In this document: positions 19,408-28,582 of the stretch, one piece after another
How the letters are laid out: the number at the start of each line of letters is the position of its first letter
How positions within the stretch are numbered: the stretch's first letter is position 1
From: Chitinophagaceae bacterium
GTDB taxonomy: Bacteria; Bacteroidota; Bacteroidia; Chitinophagales; Chitinophagaceae
Direction of reading: 5' to 3'
Assembly (NCBI GenBank): GCA_016721385.1
Contig: JADKIE010000002.1
Location: 682,001 to 746,000 of the forward strand
Length of the DNA: 64,000 bases
The notes under the pieces: generated by a model
The model's database searches: none
The model's input: the letters and a program-made list of their open reading frames with translations, nothing else
Told to the model about the DNA's origin: nothing
Position numbers and translations under genes: made by a program

Positions 19408-20133
19408 ATGAAAAACAGGTTATTGATATACGGAACTTTTTTTGCTTTGCTATTAGGGGGGTTTTACTATTTTATTTTTAAAGATTACGATTTTTCGGCC
19501 TCTACCCTGGATGTAATAAACGACAATATAAAAGATTTTACGTTTGTTGATCAAAACGGCGACTCAATAACCGAAAGAAAAATAGAGGATAAAGTGTATG
19601 TGGCTGAGTATTTTTTTACAACTTGTAAATCTATTTGCCCAAGAATGAACGCCAATATGCGTAGAGTTTATGATGTATATAAAGAAGAAGAAAATTTTGT
19701 AATACTATCTCATTCTTGCATGCCGGAGGTAGATAGCGTAGCACTGTTAAAAGCCTACGAACAAAAAATGCTTACCGGAAATGTTGTAAAGCAAAAAGAT
19801 GGTTCATACATGATTGAACCTGCAGAAAATATTGCCCAACCAAAAAATAAGAATTGGTTTTTTTTAACCGGCGATAAAACAAAGTTATATGATATGGCAA
19901 GGCAAGGATACAAGATAGATGATAACAAACCCGATAGTACTCAAAACATTGCCGATCAATTTATTCATACCCAATTTTTTGCTTTAATAGATAAGCAAAG
20001 AAGATTAAGAGGTATTTATGATGGATTAAAAGAAGATGAAGTGCAAAAATTAATTACGGATATTAAAGGATTATTAAAAGAAAAAATTACCACAAAAAGA
20101 TTTATGGGTGGGTTTACAAATAATCCGGGATAA
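19408..20133 (+). CDS. SCO1/SenC-family protein
   Basis: A membrane-tethered thioredoxin-fold protein of the SCO family, normally involved in copper delivery to cytochrome oxidase or thiol redox. The N-terminal helix is LLIYGTFFALLLGGFYYFIF. The copper-binding Cys pair is in FFTTCKSICPRMNANM (CxxxCP). The distal His is in FIHTQFFALIDKQRRLRGIY. 241 residues. The gene precedes fur by 25 bp and diverges from merC, so the group looks like a metal-responsive unit. Whether it carries copper cannot be read. Confidence 0.88.
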   Translation: MKNRLLIYGTFFALLLGGFYYFIFKDYDFSASTLDVINDNIKDFTFVDQNGDSITERKIEDKVYVAEYFFTTCKSICPRMNANMRRVYDVYKEEENFVILSHSCMPEVDSVALLKAYEQKMLTGNVVKQKDGSYMIEPAENIAQPKNKNWFFLTGDKTKLYDMARQGYKIDDNKPDSTQNIADQFIHTQFFALIDKQRRLRGIYDGLKEDEVQKLITDIKGLLKEKITTKRFMGGFTNNPG

Positions 20134-20158
20134 CTCACTTTACCAATTTATTTTATCA

Positions 20159-20578
20159 ATGGAAAAATTATTAAACATACTTAAGAAAAACGAACTTAGC
20201 GTTACCGACGGTAGAAAAAAAATTTTAGAGCTTTTTTTAAAAAGCCCCGGAGCACTTGCCCATGCAGATATTGAAAAAAACACTGCTAATGCTTTTGACA
20301 GGGTAACGGTATACCGTACACTGCAAACCTTTGTAGAAAAAGGGATTATTCATAATATACCTACTACCGATAATTCAATTTTATATGCACTGTGTAAAGA
20401 TGATTGTGAAGCCGGTCACCACCACGATAATCATGTACACTTTTTATGCAGCAAATGCAATAAAACAATTTGTTTGGATGATGTAACAGTGCCCGAGGTA
20501 AAACTACCTAAAGGTTTTATGCCTAACCATGCCGAGATGGTAGTAAATGGTGTATGTGGAGATTGTAAACAGAAATAA
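20159..20578 (+). CDS. Fur-family transcriptional regulator
   Basis: A metal-responsive repressor. From the ATG at 20159 it has the winged helix (LSVTDGRKKILELFL, FDRVTVYRTLQTFVEKGIIH), the His-rich hinge (EAGHHHDNHVHFLCSKCNKT) and two CxxC pairs (CSKC, CGDC) of the structural zinc site. 139 residues. Zur and Fur cannot be separated by eye; the partner genes suggest zinc or copper homeostasis. An upstream in-frame start (20108) would overlap SCO and adds no conserved sequence. Confidence 0.9.
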   Translation: MEKLLNILKKNELSVTDGRKKILELFLKSPGALAHADIEKNTANAFDRVTVYRTLQTFVEKGIIHNIPTTDNSILYALCKDDCEAGHHHDNHVHFLCSKCNKTICLDDVTVPEVKLPKGFMPNHAEMVVNGVCGDCKQK

Positions 20579-20610
20579 TATTTACACTTTAACTATATTT
20601 AGTTGATTAC

Positions 20611-20618
20611 TATATTTG
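20611..20618 (+). promoter_or_regulatory. Candidate -7 box (TATATTTG)
   Basis: TATATTTG fits TAnnTTTG, 23 bp before the ATG at 20642, after the fur stop. Confidence 0.45.
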
Positions 20619-20641
20619 CATCCAATTTTTAAATTTAACAT

Positions 20642-21094
20642 ATGAAAAAAGGATTATTATTTGTAGTTACCTTAATAAGTTTAAACAGCATAGCTCAAAA
20701 AGTAGATGTAGGAGATGACCACATTATTACAGTAGATAAACAAAATTATGCCATGATAGACAGGGAAGGCTGTGGCATGTTTGAAGCGGAGTGTAAGTTT
20801 AATGTATTTGATTTAGATAGCACCAAGCAAATTGTTATTATGTTTCGTTCATATAAGGACTATATGGAAATTAAGCCAGCTAATAAAGAAGGAATTGTAC
20901 GTTATTGTGAATTTGTTTTTTTGAAATCGAAGAAAAAAGCGGAGGTTGGTAGTGTTTTTTTAAAATCGGCCAAAATGGCCAAAATTATTGTAAAGGCTAA
21001 TTTGTTTAAAGATGGCAAATTGGATGAAGCCGCTGTAGATGAGTTTGTTATTATTAACGGAACCCCGTTCAGCGATAGAGCAAGAAAATTATAA
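20642..21094 (+). CDS. Secreted protein of unknown function
   Basis: A 150-residue protein with a signal peptide (KKGLLFVVTLISLNSIAQ). The mature part has alternating strands, e.g. FNVFDLDSTKQIVIMFRSY and YCEFVFLKSKKKAEVGSVF. No family recognised. It has its own candidate promoter and a strong terminator, so it is monocistronic. Confidence 0.6.
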   Translation: MKKGLLFVVTLISLNSIAQKVDVGDDHIITVDKQNYAMIDREGCGMFEAECKFNVFDLDSTKQIVIMFRSYKDYMEIKPANKEGIVRYCEFVFLKSKKKAEVGSVFLKSAKMAKIIVKANLFKDGKLDEAAVDEFVIINGTPFSDRARKL

Positions 21095-21132
21095 ATAAAC
21101 TACTGTATGTGTATAGTGTATAACCTTAAATT

Positions 21133-21159
21133 AAAAGCCCTGCTGGTTGCAGGGCTTTT
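21133..21159 (+). terminator. Terminator of the 20642 gene
   Basis: Perfect 11-base stem AAAAGCCCTGC / GCAGGGCTTTT, five-base loop, followed by T. Confidence 0.8.
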
Positions 21160-21168
21160 TTAATAAAA

Positions 21169-21193
21169 AGCATCCCGACAAAGCCGGGACGCT
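21169..21193 (-). terminator. Probable terminator of the DUF2330 gene
   Basis: An 11-base arm hairpin with two mismatches (AGCATCCCGAC / GCCGGGACGCT), loop AAA, 26 bp past the stop. On the minus strand it leads into T-rich sequence. Confidence 0.55.
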
Positions 21194-21219
21194 ATAACCA
21201 CTACTGAATACCAAAAAAT

Positions 21220-22698
21220 TTATATCATTCCTTTATAACGCATTAAACCTGCGCCACCTAACATAAGTGCGGTTAACGAAAGTATTCCAATGGGTGAATG
21301 GTTTTCTTCCTCCTTGCTTGCACTATCAATTATTGTAGCGTATTGTGTTGCTTCGTTTTTTTGTTCGTCTTCATCAGCAAATGCCATTGCATCCTCTTGC
21401 CATGTATTCATATCTTTTCCTGTTAGTACTGCCAATTCTTTCAATTCTTTTTTTCTTCTTTCCCTTAACTCTTTTAAATATTTTTTACCGGCATCGCAAC
21501 TCATATCACCTTGTGCAGGATGAGTAATAACATACCTTGCCTGAAACGTTTCGGTATTTGGTGTTACCTGAAACATTAAATCTTGTGCAAACGAATTTCG
21601 GTTATACCTAAAATGTAAACGGGTAAAGTGTACATTTTTACTTCCGTTATCATACTCTTCATCATCCACATCGCTGTAATCGCTCCAGTCTTTTCCATTT
21701 AACCACCATACACCGCTTTGTACCAAATCTTGTGCACTTGGCGCAGTTGCAATACACGGATCGCAATGGTAATAGTTTTGCGGACTAACATCCCAGGCGT
21801 ACTCTAAAAAAGCAACATTTTTATCTTCTTTTTTCCATTGCGTTGTAAATAAGTTGCCGTAAAAGGCATTAAAATTTTTTTGTACAAACAATGGAATATT
21901 TTTATCTGTAGCAATATTTGCATTGCGGTAATTGGTACATTCTATTCTTCCTTTACGGGTAAATGCATATACAATTAAATCCTGATCTCCATCAGCGTTG
22001 GCCATACCCAAACGAATAGGCAACATAAATTTTGGAGATGTAAATTTTATTTGAATTGGGCGTAAAAAATTATTAGCCAACTTGGCTTTTTCTTTTTCGT
22101 TTACCTTAACCACAAAAAACTTTAAATTGCTTTTAATGTAGGGGTCAAGCACTTCCTCGGCATTGGCAGGAATTTTATAACCGTTTTCGTTTAGCCATGT
22201 TTTAAAGCCGCTGCTTCCTTTAGCAGATAATATTAAAATATCGTACTCGCCAATTAAGTATTGAGCTTCTATTTTAACGGTTTCTTTTTTTCTAACATTT
22301 CCGTAACCCGACACTACAACTTCACTTAACGACTTATTTGCCATTGGTGCCATTTTATCTTCATTATAGTACCCTTGGCAAGGATTTTGATCCCAATACT
22401 CCACCAACCTTGGAGCACTGTAATCATTTAATCTTTGAAAAACTCCCTGATCCACCACTTTAACATCTTCTTTTTTTAACACAACCGGCACAGGCACAAC
22501 CATTGCAAAATCTTTTGTATCGCCTTTAAAATCATTGTACATGGTAATTACGTTTTTATTACCATCTCGTACAAGTATTACTTGCGATGTCTTGTTTTTT
22601 AACGTACCGTCTGCCTTGCTTACATAAAAACCGCAAAACGACATAAGCAGGAGAGATGATATTACTACTGCTCCTAAAATTAATTTTTTCATTTTCAT
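21220..22698 (-). CDS. DUF2330-domain protein
   Basis: A 492-residue exported protein. A signal peptide (KLILGAVVISSLLLMSFCGF) is followed by DUF2330 marks: SQVILVRDGNKNVITMYNDF and FAMVVPVPVVLKKEDV. The core has LPIRLGMANADGDQDLIVYA. The C terminus has a coil rich in Lys/Glu and a terminal hydrophobic helix (GILSLTALMLGGAGLMRY), so it is likely anchored and periplasm-facing. Function unknown. Its start lies 15 bp after the RnfD-like gene stop on the same strand, so the two are one operon. ATG 22698 (MKMKK) or 22692 are equally possible. Confidence 0.85.
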   Translation of the reverse strand: MKMKKLILGAVVISSLLLMSFCGFYVSKADGTLKNKTSQVILVRDGNKNVITMYNDFKGDTKDFAMVVPVPVVLKKEDVKVVDQGVFQRLNDYSAPRLVEYWDQNPCQGYYNEDKMAPMANKSLSEVVVSGYGNVRKKETVKIEAQYLIGEYDILILSAKGSSGFKTWLNENGYKIPANAEEVLDPYIKSNLKFFVVKVNEKEKAKLANNFLRPIQIKFTSPKFMLPIRLGMANADGDQDLIVYAFTRKGRIECTNYRNANIATDKNIPLFVQKNFNAFYGNLFTTQWKKEDKNVAFLEYAWDVSPQNYYHCDPCIATAPSAQDLVQSGVWWLNGKDWSDYSDVDDEEYDNGSKNVHFTRLHFRYNRNSFAQDLMFQVTPNTETFQARYVITHPAQGDMSCDAGKKYLKELRERRKKELKELAVLTGKDMNTWQEDAMAFADEDEQKNEATQYATIIDSASKEEENHSPIGILSLTALMLGGAGLMRYKGMI

Positions 22699-22713
22699 AA
22701 TTGTTGTTGTTTA

Positions 22714-23598
22714 TTAAATTGATAAATTATTATATACTGTATTTATAAAACGGGTTTCTTTTTTATTCATTGCAGATGCAGGTTTCCATTCAAAGGGTTT
22801 TGCTTTAAAAAGCTTATCAATTAACGGCACTAGCGGTTGTGCCAACACTAACACCAGTATTGGTGCACCATTCATAAACTTAAACGTAGCTAAATAAAAT
22901 GCAACTACTGCAATAAGCATACACCAAAGCACTCTTGCAATTGTATGGTTAGGAATTGTTTTAGGGTCGGTAATCATAAAAAATGAAAACAGTAATAAAC
23001 TTCCGGTACTAATGGATTGTACAAAAAAATCTAATGGCCATCCTAAATAAATTATTTGACGAATAAAAAGCAAGGCTGCAAATGTTCCTAAAAAAGCAAG
23101 GCTGGTATCTAATTTTTGTACTCTTGTAACCACAATAAACCCCAAACAACAAACACCAAAAAGTATAACAGCGCCGCTTCCCCATTGGCCCGGGCTAAAC
23201 CATGCCTTGCCGGTTAAAAAAATTGCTGTTATAATACCTAATGCAGATGGGTTAAAAATATGTTTGCCATTTATACGTACTAAAAATTTTGATGCAATGG
23301 AAACAAACGCAGCTAAAGCTGCAATTTCAACATCATTTGTTTTTAATAATAGGCTTAACCCAAACGAAGAAATAATAACCGATGGAATACTAAATGCAAT
23401 ACGGCTGCTATAAGCAAATTCTTTTTTGCCTAAAAAATATTCAAATGCTAATTGTGTAATTATGCTTGTAGCAAAATAAGTTATGTATAGCCACCACTCT
23501 GCTTTCCAATGCAAAAAATAAATACCATAGCTTAAAAATATACTTTGAAAAAGTATTTGAAAATATCGGGCATCTTTAAATAATTTTTGTAAAAACAT
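22714..23598 (-). CDS. RnfD/NqrB-like membrane protein (isolated)
   Basis: A 294-residue polytopic membrane protein of the RnfD/NqrB superfamily. It has about nine hydrophobic segments, the conserved FNPSALGIITAIFLTG, and STGSLLLFSFFMITDP, which occupies the site where RnfD/NqrB bind FMN through a Thr (motif S/D-G-A-T). Here the local sequence STGS is not a clean match, so covalent FMN is uncertain. No RnfA, B, C, E or G is adjacent. It leads a two-gene operon with the DUF2330 gene. Confidence 0.8.
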   Translation of the reverse strand: MFLQKLFKDARYFQILFQSIFLSYGIYFLHWKAEWWLYITYFATSIITQLAFEYFLGKKEFAYSSRIAFSIPSVIISSFGLSLLLKTNDVEIAALAAFVSIASKFLVRINGKHIFNPSALGIITAIFLTGKAWFSPGQWGSGAVILFGVCCLGFIVVTRVQKLDTSLAFLGTFAALLFIRQIIYLGWPLDFFVQSISTGSLLLFSFFMITDPKTIPNHTIARVLWCMLIAVVAFYLATFKFMNGAPILVLVLAQPLVPLIDKLFKAKPFEWKPASAMNKKETRFINTVYNNLSI

Positions 23599-23780
23599 AA
23601 CAGTTGAATTTGTAAGTAGGATGAAAACAACTGAAGTATTACATAACAGATTTGTTAATTAAATGTAAATGCAGGGAAAATAAATTTTTATGGAAAAAAT
23701 TAAGTGGCGCATCGCCGCTTATCATATACTAATGCATAAATGTATAAAGTTGATTATTTTTCGTAGTAGTTATAATAATT

Positions 23781-24299
23781 ATGAAAAAAATATTTCTATT
23801 CTTTTTTGGCTTATTCATTTTTGCTGATATGTATGCACAAAAACTTCCGTGCAGCATACCACAATACCGCCAGTTTGATTTTTGGATTGGTGAATGGGAG
23901 GCCTTTGGTATTGATGGCAAAAAAGCCGGCGATAGTAAAATAACTTTAATACTGGATAGCTGTGTTCTTCTGGAAGAATGGACAAGTGCATCTTTGCAAC
24001 AAGGATTACGCTATGCCGGTAAAAGTTTTAATACATACAATGCTACAACTAAACAATGGCAACAAACATGGGTTGATAATGCTGGTGGCACTAATGAGTA
24101 TATGACTGGAAAGTTTGAAAACAATCAAATTATATACATCAGTACACCCTTTAAATTTAAAAAAGACACCATTGCTATACGGAAAATGACATTTACTAAT
24201 TTAAGCCCTGTAAAACTTAGACAGCATGGTGAAATTAGCAAAGACGGTGGGGTTGTATGGAGTATAGAATATGATTTGGAATATCGACGTAAAAAATAA
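23781..24299 (+). CDS. Secreted DUF1579-like protein
   Basis: A 172-residue protein with a signal peptide (FLFFFGLFIFADMYAQ). The opening QFDFWIGEWEAFGIDGKKAG and LLEEWTSASLQQG is the DUF1579-like lipocalin-type pattern (Phe-Asp-Phe-Trp-x-Gly-x-Trp). Role unknown. It diverges from the RnfD-like gene and precedes a haem-type lipoprotein by 24 bp. Confidence 0.75.
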   Translation: MKKIFLFFFGLFIFADMYAQKLPCSIPQYRQFDFWIGEWEAFGIDGKKAGDSKITLILDSCVLLEEWTSASLQQGLRYAGKSFNTYNATTKQWQQTWVDNAGGTNEYMTGKFENNQIIYISTPFKFKKDTIAIRKMTFTNLSPVKLRQHGEISKDGGVVWSIEYDLEYRRKK

Positions 24300-24323
24300 T
24301 TACAATACTCTTAAAAGCAAAAT

Positions 24324-24677
24324 ATGAAAAAAATAAACATCCTGTTATTATGCACAATTGGTATTATTGTATTCCAAAATTGCAGTAGTAGTAAAAACAC
24401 AAACAAAGTTGTTACAACGCCTGCTCTTTCATTTGACAAAGATATAATGCCTGTAATGAAGGCAAGTTGTACACCCTGTCATTTTCCGCCAGATGGAAGA
24501 AAAAAAGCACTTGATAGTTACGAAACTGTAAAAAATAATATTGCTGATATTATTGCAAGGGTTAAGCTTACAAAAGAAGATATAAAATTTATGCCTTTTA
24601 AAAACAAAAAGCCTGCTTTAAGCGATAGTGCTATTAAAGTGCTTGAGCAATGGCAAAAACAAAATATGCCTCAATAA
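24324..24677 (+). CDS. Lipoprotein with a c-type haem motif
   Basis: A 117-residue lipoprotein (lipobox IIVFQNC). The mature part has one c-haem attachment motif, CTPCH, in MKASCTPCHFPPDGRK, and a Met ligand candidate in IKFMPFKNKKPALSD. This is the layout of small DUF1549/planctomycete-type monohaem cytochromes used as C-terminal or stand-alone electron carriers. It converges on pccB with three bases between stops. Confidence 0.78.
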   Translation: MKKINILLLCTIGIIVFQNCSSSKNTNKVVTTPALSFDKDIMPVMKASCTPCHFPPDGRKKALDSYETVKNNIADIIARVKLTKEDIKFMPFKNKKPALSDSAIKVLEQWQKQNMPQ

Positions 24678-24680
24678 AAT

Positions 24681-26222
24681 TTACAGTGGTATATTTCCGT
24701 GTTTTTTTCTTGGCCTTTTTGCAACTTTATTTTCAAGCATGGCAAACGCTTTAATTAGTTTTTTACGGGTTTCTCTTGGCTCAATTACTTCGTCAATAAA
24801 ACCACGTTCGGCCGCTGTGTAAGGGTTTGCAAACAATTCGGCGTATTCTGCTTCTTTTTCGAGTAATTTCATAGCCGGATTATCCGCAGCTAAAATTTCA
24901 TTTTTAAAAATAATTTCACTGGCACCCTTTGCTCCCATCACTGCAATTTCTGCTCCGGGCCAGGCATAGTTCATATCTGCACCAATATGTTTACTGTTCA
25001 TTACATCATAAGCACCTCCATAAGCTTTACGTGTTATAACAGTACAGCGTGGCACAGTGGCTTCGCTTAATGCAAATAACAATTTTGCACCATTGGTTAT
25101 TATACCGTTCCATTCCTGATCGGTTCCGGGTAAAAAGCCCGGCACATCTACCAATACCAGTAATGGAATATTAAAACAATCGCAAAAACGTGTAAACCTT
25201 GCCCCTTTTTTTGAGCTTTCAATATCTAGCACACCGGCCAAACTCATTGGCTGGTTAGCAACAATACCAATACTTCTGCCGGCTAGCCTTGCAAAGCCTA
25301 CTACAATATTATCTGCATAATCTTTATGTACTTCAAAAAAAGAATCTACATCACAAATGCCATCAATTACGGCACGTATATCATAAGGTTGATTAGCACT
25401 TTCGGGAACAATGGTTTCTAACACTTCTCTTGTTTCATCTCCCAATTCGTAAGGAATTTTTTGCAGCACATCTTCGCAGTTTTGCGGCATGTAGCTTAGT
25501 AGTTTTTTTACCTGCGCAATACAATCCATATCGTTTACTGCTGTTAAATGTGTAACGCCGGATTTAGTAGAGTGTGTAGATGCTCCGCCCAACTCTTCGG
25601 AGCTTACCTCTTCATTGGTAACCGTTTTTACTACATTGGGGCCTGTTACAAACATATAGCTTGTATTTTCTACCATTATGGTAAAATCGGTTATTGCAGG
25701 AGAATAAACAGCTCCGCCGGCACATGGTCCCATAATGGCAGATATTTGTGGTATTACTCCCGATGCCTGTACGTTCCTGTAAAAAATATCTGCATAACCT
25801 CCGAGAGATCTTACGCCTTCCTGTATTCTTGCGCCACCGGAGTCGTTTAATCCAATTAATGGGGCGCCTGTTTTCATGGCCATATCCATTATACGACAAA
25901 TTTTTTCGGCATGTGTTTCCGAAAGCGCTCCACCAAATACCGTAAAGTCTTGTGCAAATACATATACCAGGCGGCCGTTAACTGTACCATAACCCGTAAT
26001 AACGCCATCGCCGTAAAACAATTGGTCGGCCATGCCAAAATCTTTTGTACGATGTGTAACCAAAGCCCCTACTTCTTCAAAAGAGCCCGGATCGATTAAT
26101 AAATTAACACGTTCCCTAGCAGTAAGTTTTCCTTTTTTATGTTGGGCTTCTATTCTTTTTACTCCACCACCAAGTTTCCCTTCTTCTAATTTTTCTTTTA
26201 AAATTTCGGCTTTTGATTTCAT
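24681..26222 (-). CDS. Acyl-CoA carboxylase, carboxyltransferase (beta) subunit
   Basis: The carboxyltransferase of a biotin-dependent acyl-CoA carboxylase, most like propionyl-CoA carboxylase PccB. Marks are HGKLTARERVNLLIDPGSFE (seen as KKGKLTARERVNLLIDPGSF), LIGLNDSGGARIQEGV, and GGAYDVMNSKHIGAD near the C terminus. 513 residues, normal for PccB. It is last in the operon BCCP - biotin carboxylase - carboxyltransferase, with 42 bp to the preceding gene. Substrate choice between propionyl-, acetyl- and methylcrotonyl-CoA cannot be read; propionyl-CoA is favoured by length and motif. Confidence 0.92.
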   Translation of the reverse strand: MKSKAEILKEKLEEGKLGGGVKRIEAQHKKGKLTARERVNLLIDPGSFEEVGALVTHRTKDFGMADQLFYGDGVITGYGTVNGRLVYVFAQDFTVFGGALSETHAEKICRIMDMAMKTGAPLIGLNDSGGARIQEGVRSLGGYADIFYRNVQASGVIPQISAIMGPCAGGAVYSPAITDFTIMVENTSYMFVTGPNVVKTVTNEEVSSEELGGASTHSTKSGVTHLTAVNDMDCIAQVKKLLSYMPQNCEDVLQKIPYELGDETREVLETIVPESANQPYDIRAVIDGICDVDSFFEVHKDYADNIVVGFARLAGRSIGIVANQPMSLAGVLDIESSKKGARFTRFCDCFNIPLLVLVDVPGFLPGTDQEWNGIITNGAKLLFALSEATVPRCTVITRKAYGGAYDVMNSKHIGADMNYAWPGAEIAVMGAKGASEIIFKNEILAADNPAMKLLEKEAEYAELFANPYTAAERGFIDEVIEPRETRKKLIKAFAMLENKVAKRPRKKHGNIPL

Positions 26223-26264
26223 AACAAATTTCTTTTTGAATATTATTAATTATTCGTCATTAAA

Positions 26265-27740
26265 TTAATGTGCCAATCTCCTTTTCCAGCTGGTTGATTT
26301 ATTTTCTACAGGACTAAGTATTTTTTGCTTCTCCATCCAATATTTTAATGCAATTATGCTGGCTATTTCTGCATTAGCTTTTTGTTTCTCTTTAATTTTT
26401 TCAGGTGTGTAATAATTCTTCACAAAATGGGTATCAAAGTTGCCCGAGAAAAAAGCTTCATGCTCAAAAACAAATGTTCCAAATGGTAAAGTAGTAGCAA
26501 CCCCTTCAATTTTATAATCTTTAATCGCTTGCAACATTTTTTGTATTGCTTCGGTTCTTGTTTTTCCATACACCGCCAGTTTAGCAATCATTGGGTCGTA
26601 ATAAATAGGGATTGTCATTCCTTCTTCATATCCATCATCAACCCTTATTCCTTCACCGGTTGGTTTCACATATTTAGTAAGTGTTCCGATTGAAGGCATA
26701 AAATTATTGAGCGGATCCTCGGCATAAACCCTTAGTTCTATAGCATGTCCATCGGCTTTTATATCATCTTGTGTTACCGATAACTTTTCGCCTCTTGCAA
26801 TTTTAATCTGTTGCTCTACAAGGTCTAGTCCTGTTATCATTTCTGTAACAGGATGCTCTACCTGAAGGCGAGTGTTCATTTCTAAAAAATAAAAATTAAG
26901 TTTATCATCTACCAAAAACTCTACTGTTCCTGTGCTAACATAGTTACAGGATTTAGCTACCATTACAGCAGCTTCGCCAATTTTATTTCGCATTTCCTGC
27001 GTTACTATAGCCGATGGCGACTCTTCTACCACTTTTTGATGACGGCGCTGTATGCTGCATTCTCTCTCTAAACCATGTATTACATTGCCATATTTATCTG
27101 CCAGCACTTGCACTTCTATATGCCGTGGCGATGTTACATATTTTTCAATAAAAACAGACCCATCACCAAAAGCAGATTTTGCCTCACTTATCGCACGTTC
27201 CATTTGCTCTTTCATATCTGCAGCCTTTTCAACAATACGCATGCCTTTGCCGCCACCGCCGGCAGATGCTTTTATTAAAACTGGGTAACCAACTTTGGCT
27301 GCAATCTCTATAGCTAAGCCAACATCTTCAATGGCTTTATCAATACCAGGCACCATTGGAATATTGTAATGACTTACACATTCTTTTGCTGCCAGTTTTG
27401 AGCCCATTACTCTCATCGCTTCGGGAGACGGGCCAATAAATTCAATACCGGCATCGGTTACTTTTTGTGCAAAGTCAGCGTTCTCACTTAAAAATCCGTA
27501 GCCGGGATGTATACCATCTACTCCCAACTCTTTACAAATGGCAATAATTTTATCGCCATTTAAATATGATTGTGCAGATGGTGCTGCACCAAGACAAACC
27601 GCTTCATCGGCAAACAAAACATGCGGTGCATTTCGATCGGCTTCTGAAAAAACTGCTACCGATTTAATTCCCATTTTACGAATGGTACGCATTACACGTA
27701 ATGCAATTTCTCCACGGTTGGCTACTAGTATCTTTTGCAT
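26265..27740 (-). CDS. Acyl-CoA carboxylase, biotin carboxylase subunit
   Basis: The ATP-grasp biotin carboxylase of the same complex. It starts MQKILVANRGEIALRVMRTI, has the ATP loop KASAGGGGKGMRIV, the catalytic ERECSIQRRHQKVVEESPS and FLEMNTRLQVEHPVTEM. 491 residues, about 40 longer than a minimal AccC because of a C-terminal extension (KENLKEKQKANAEIAS-like helix and SPVENKSTSWKRRL). The biotin carrier is a separate upstream gene, 64 bp away. Confidence 0.93.
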   Translation of the reverse strand: MQKILVANRGEIALRVMRTIRKMGIKSVAVFSEADRNAPHVLFADEAVCLGAAPSAQSYLNGDKIIAICKELGVDGIHPGYGFLSENADFAQKVTDAGIEFIGPSPEAMRVMGSKLAAKECVSHYNIPMVPGIDKAIEDVGLAIEIAAKVGYPVLIKASAGGGGKGMRIVEKAADMKEQMERAISEAKSAFGDGSVFIEKYVTSPRHIEVQVLADKYGNVIHGLERECSIQRRHQKVVEESPSAIVTQEMRNKIGEAAVMVAKSCNYVSTGTVEFLVDDKLNFYFLEMNTRLQVEHPVTEMITGLDLVEQQIKIARGEKLSVTQDDIKADGHAIELRVYAEDPLNNFMPSIGTLTKYVKPTGEGIRVDDGYEEGMTIPIYYDPMIAKLAVYGKTRTEAIQKMLQAIKDYKIEGVATTLPFGTFVFEHEAFFSGNFDTHFVKNYYTPEKIKEKQKANAEIASIIALKYWMEKQKILSPVENKSTSWKRRLAH

Positions 27741-27804
27741 GTATTAAACTATTGGATGTTAGTAATATGTAATCTTACTTTCAATTATTAATTTTTTATA
27801 CCGG

Positions 27805-28296
27805 CTATTCTAATTCCACTAAAACCTGTCCTTTATCCACAGCTTGTCCGGCACTCACTTTTATATTTTTAATTTTTGCATCGGCATGAATAAGAATGCT
27901 GTTTTCCATCTTCATAGCAGAGAGTATCAACAACCTGTCGCCTTCCTTCACCTCTTGTCCTTGGGTAACATTTACTTCCAGCACTAAGCCGGGCATAGGG
28001 GCTTTTACTTCCTTAATATGTTTAGTGCTGGCACTGTTAAAGCCCATCTGGTCAAGCATCTGGTCAAGCTCATCCTTAATTTCAATATTAAAAATTTCGC
28101 CTTCTACTTCAATCTGCAGAAACTTGCCGGGCATATCTGTTTCAATCAAACGGGCATTTACAGAACGATTATTTTTTATTAGGTTAAAGTCTGTTGGGGA
28201 TTTTTTAATAAAGTCTGCAGCGTTTAATGCAGCATTATCTATAGTAAATTCAAAATCGTTGGCTTTTACTTTAAAAACTTTGTTGGAGTTTGACAT
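27805..28296 (-). CDS. Biotin/lipoyl carrier protein of acyl-CoA carboxylase
   Basis: The biotin carrier. From ATG 28296 (MSNSNKVFKVKANDF) an N-terminal beta domain of about 85 residues precedes the biotinyl domain: KAPMPGLVLEVNVTQGQEV, the biotinylation site SAMKMENS, and AGQAVDKGQVLVELE. 163 residues. First gene of the carboxylase operon. A longer start at 28371 adds unlikely sequence. Confidence 0.9.
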   Translation of the reverse strand: MSNSNKVFKVKANDFEFTIDNAALNAADFIKKSPTDFNLIKNNRSVNARLIETDMPGKFLQIEVEGEIFNIEIKDELDQMLDQMGFNSASTKHIKEVKAPMPGLVLEVNVTQGQEVKEGDRLLILSAMKMENSILIHADAKIKNIKVSAGQAVDKGQVLVELE

Positions 28297-28582
28297 ACTG
28301 TGTACAATTTTATATAAAGTTAGCTTATAAGTACATGTATGCTGAAGGATATTATACCCTTTTAGCAACACTAACTTTTCTTTTAAGCATTGGCAAGTTG
28401 GCGTATTCTCTTTGAAATAGGGATGACAATTATCATTAAAATTTATGATTATTAGCTAGAAAATCAGGGTTTTATAAAAAGCAATATTGCTCCAAAACCG
28501 TTTATCAAATAAATATTGCAGGCGCTAAATATCTTTTTTATATTTAAAATCTAAACATATTAATAAACACAAAATTTTTAAC

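Noticed and set aside
19408..20133. Mercury-resistance operon
   Set aside because: MerC alone is present; no merR, merA, merT or merP is near.
27805..28296. Pyruvate carboxylase or oxaloacetate decarboxylase carrier
   Set aside because: The neighbours are a biotin carboxylase and a PccB-like carboxyltransferase, so an acyl-CoA carboxylase is favoured.
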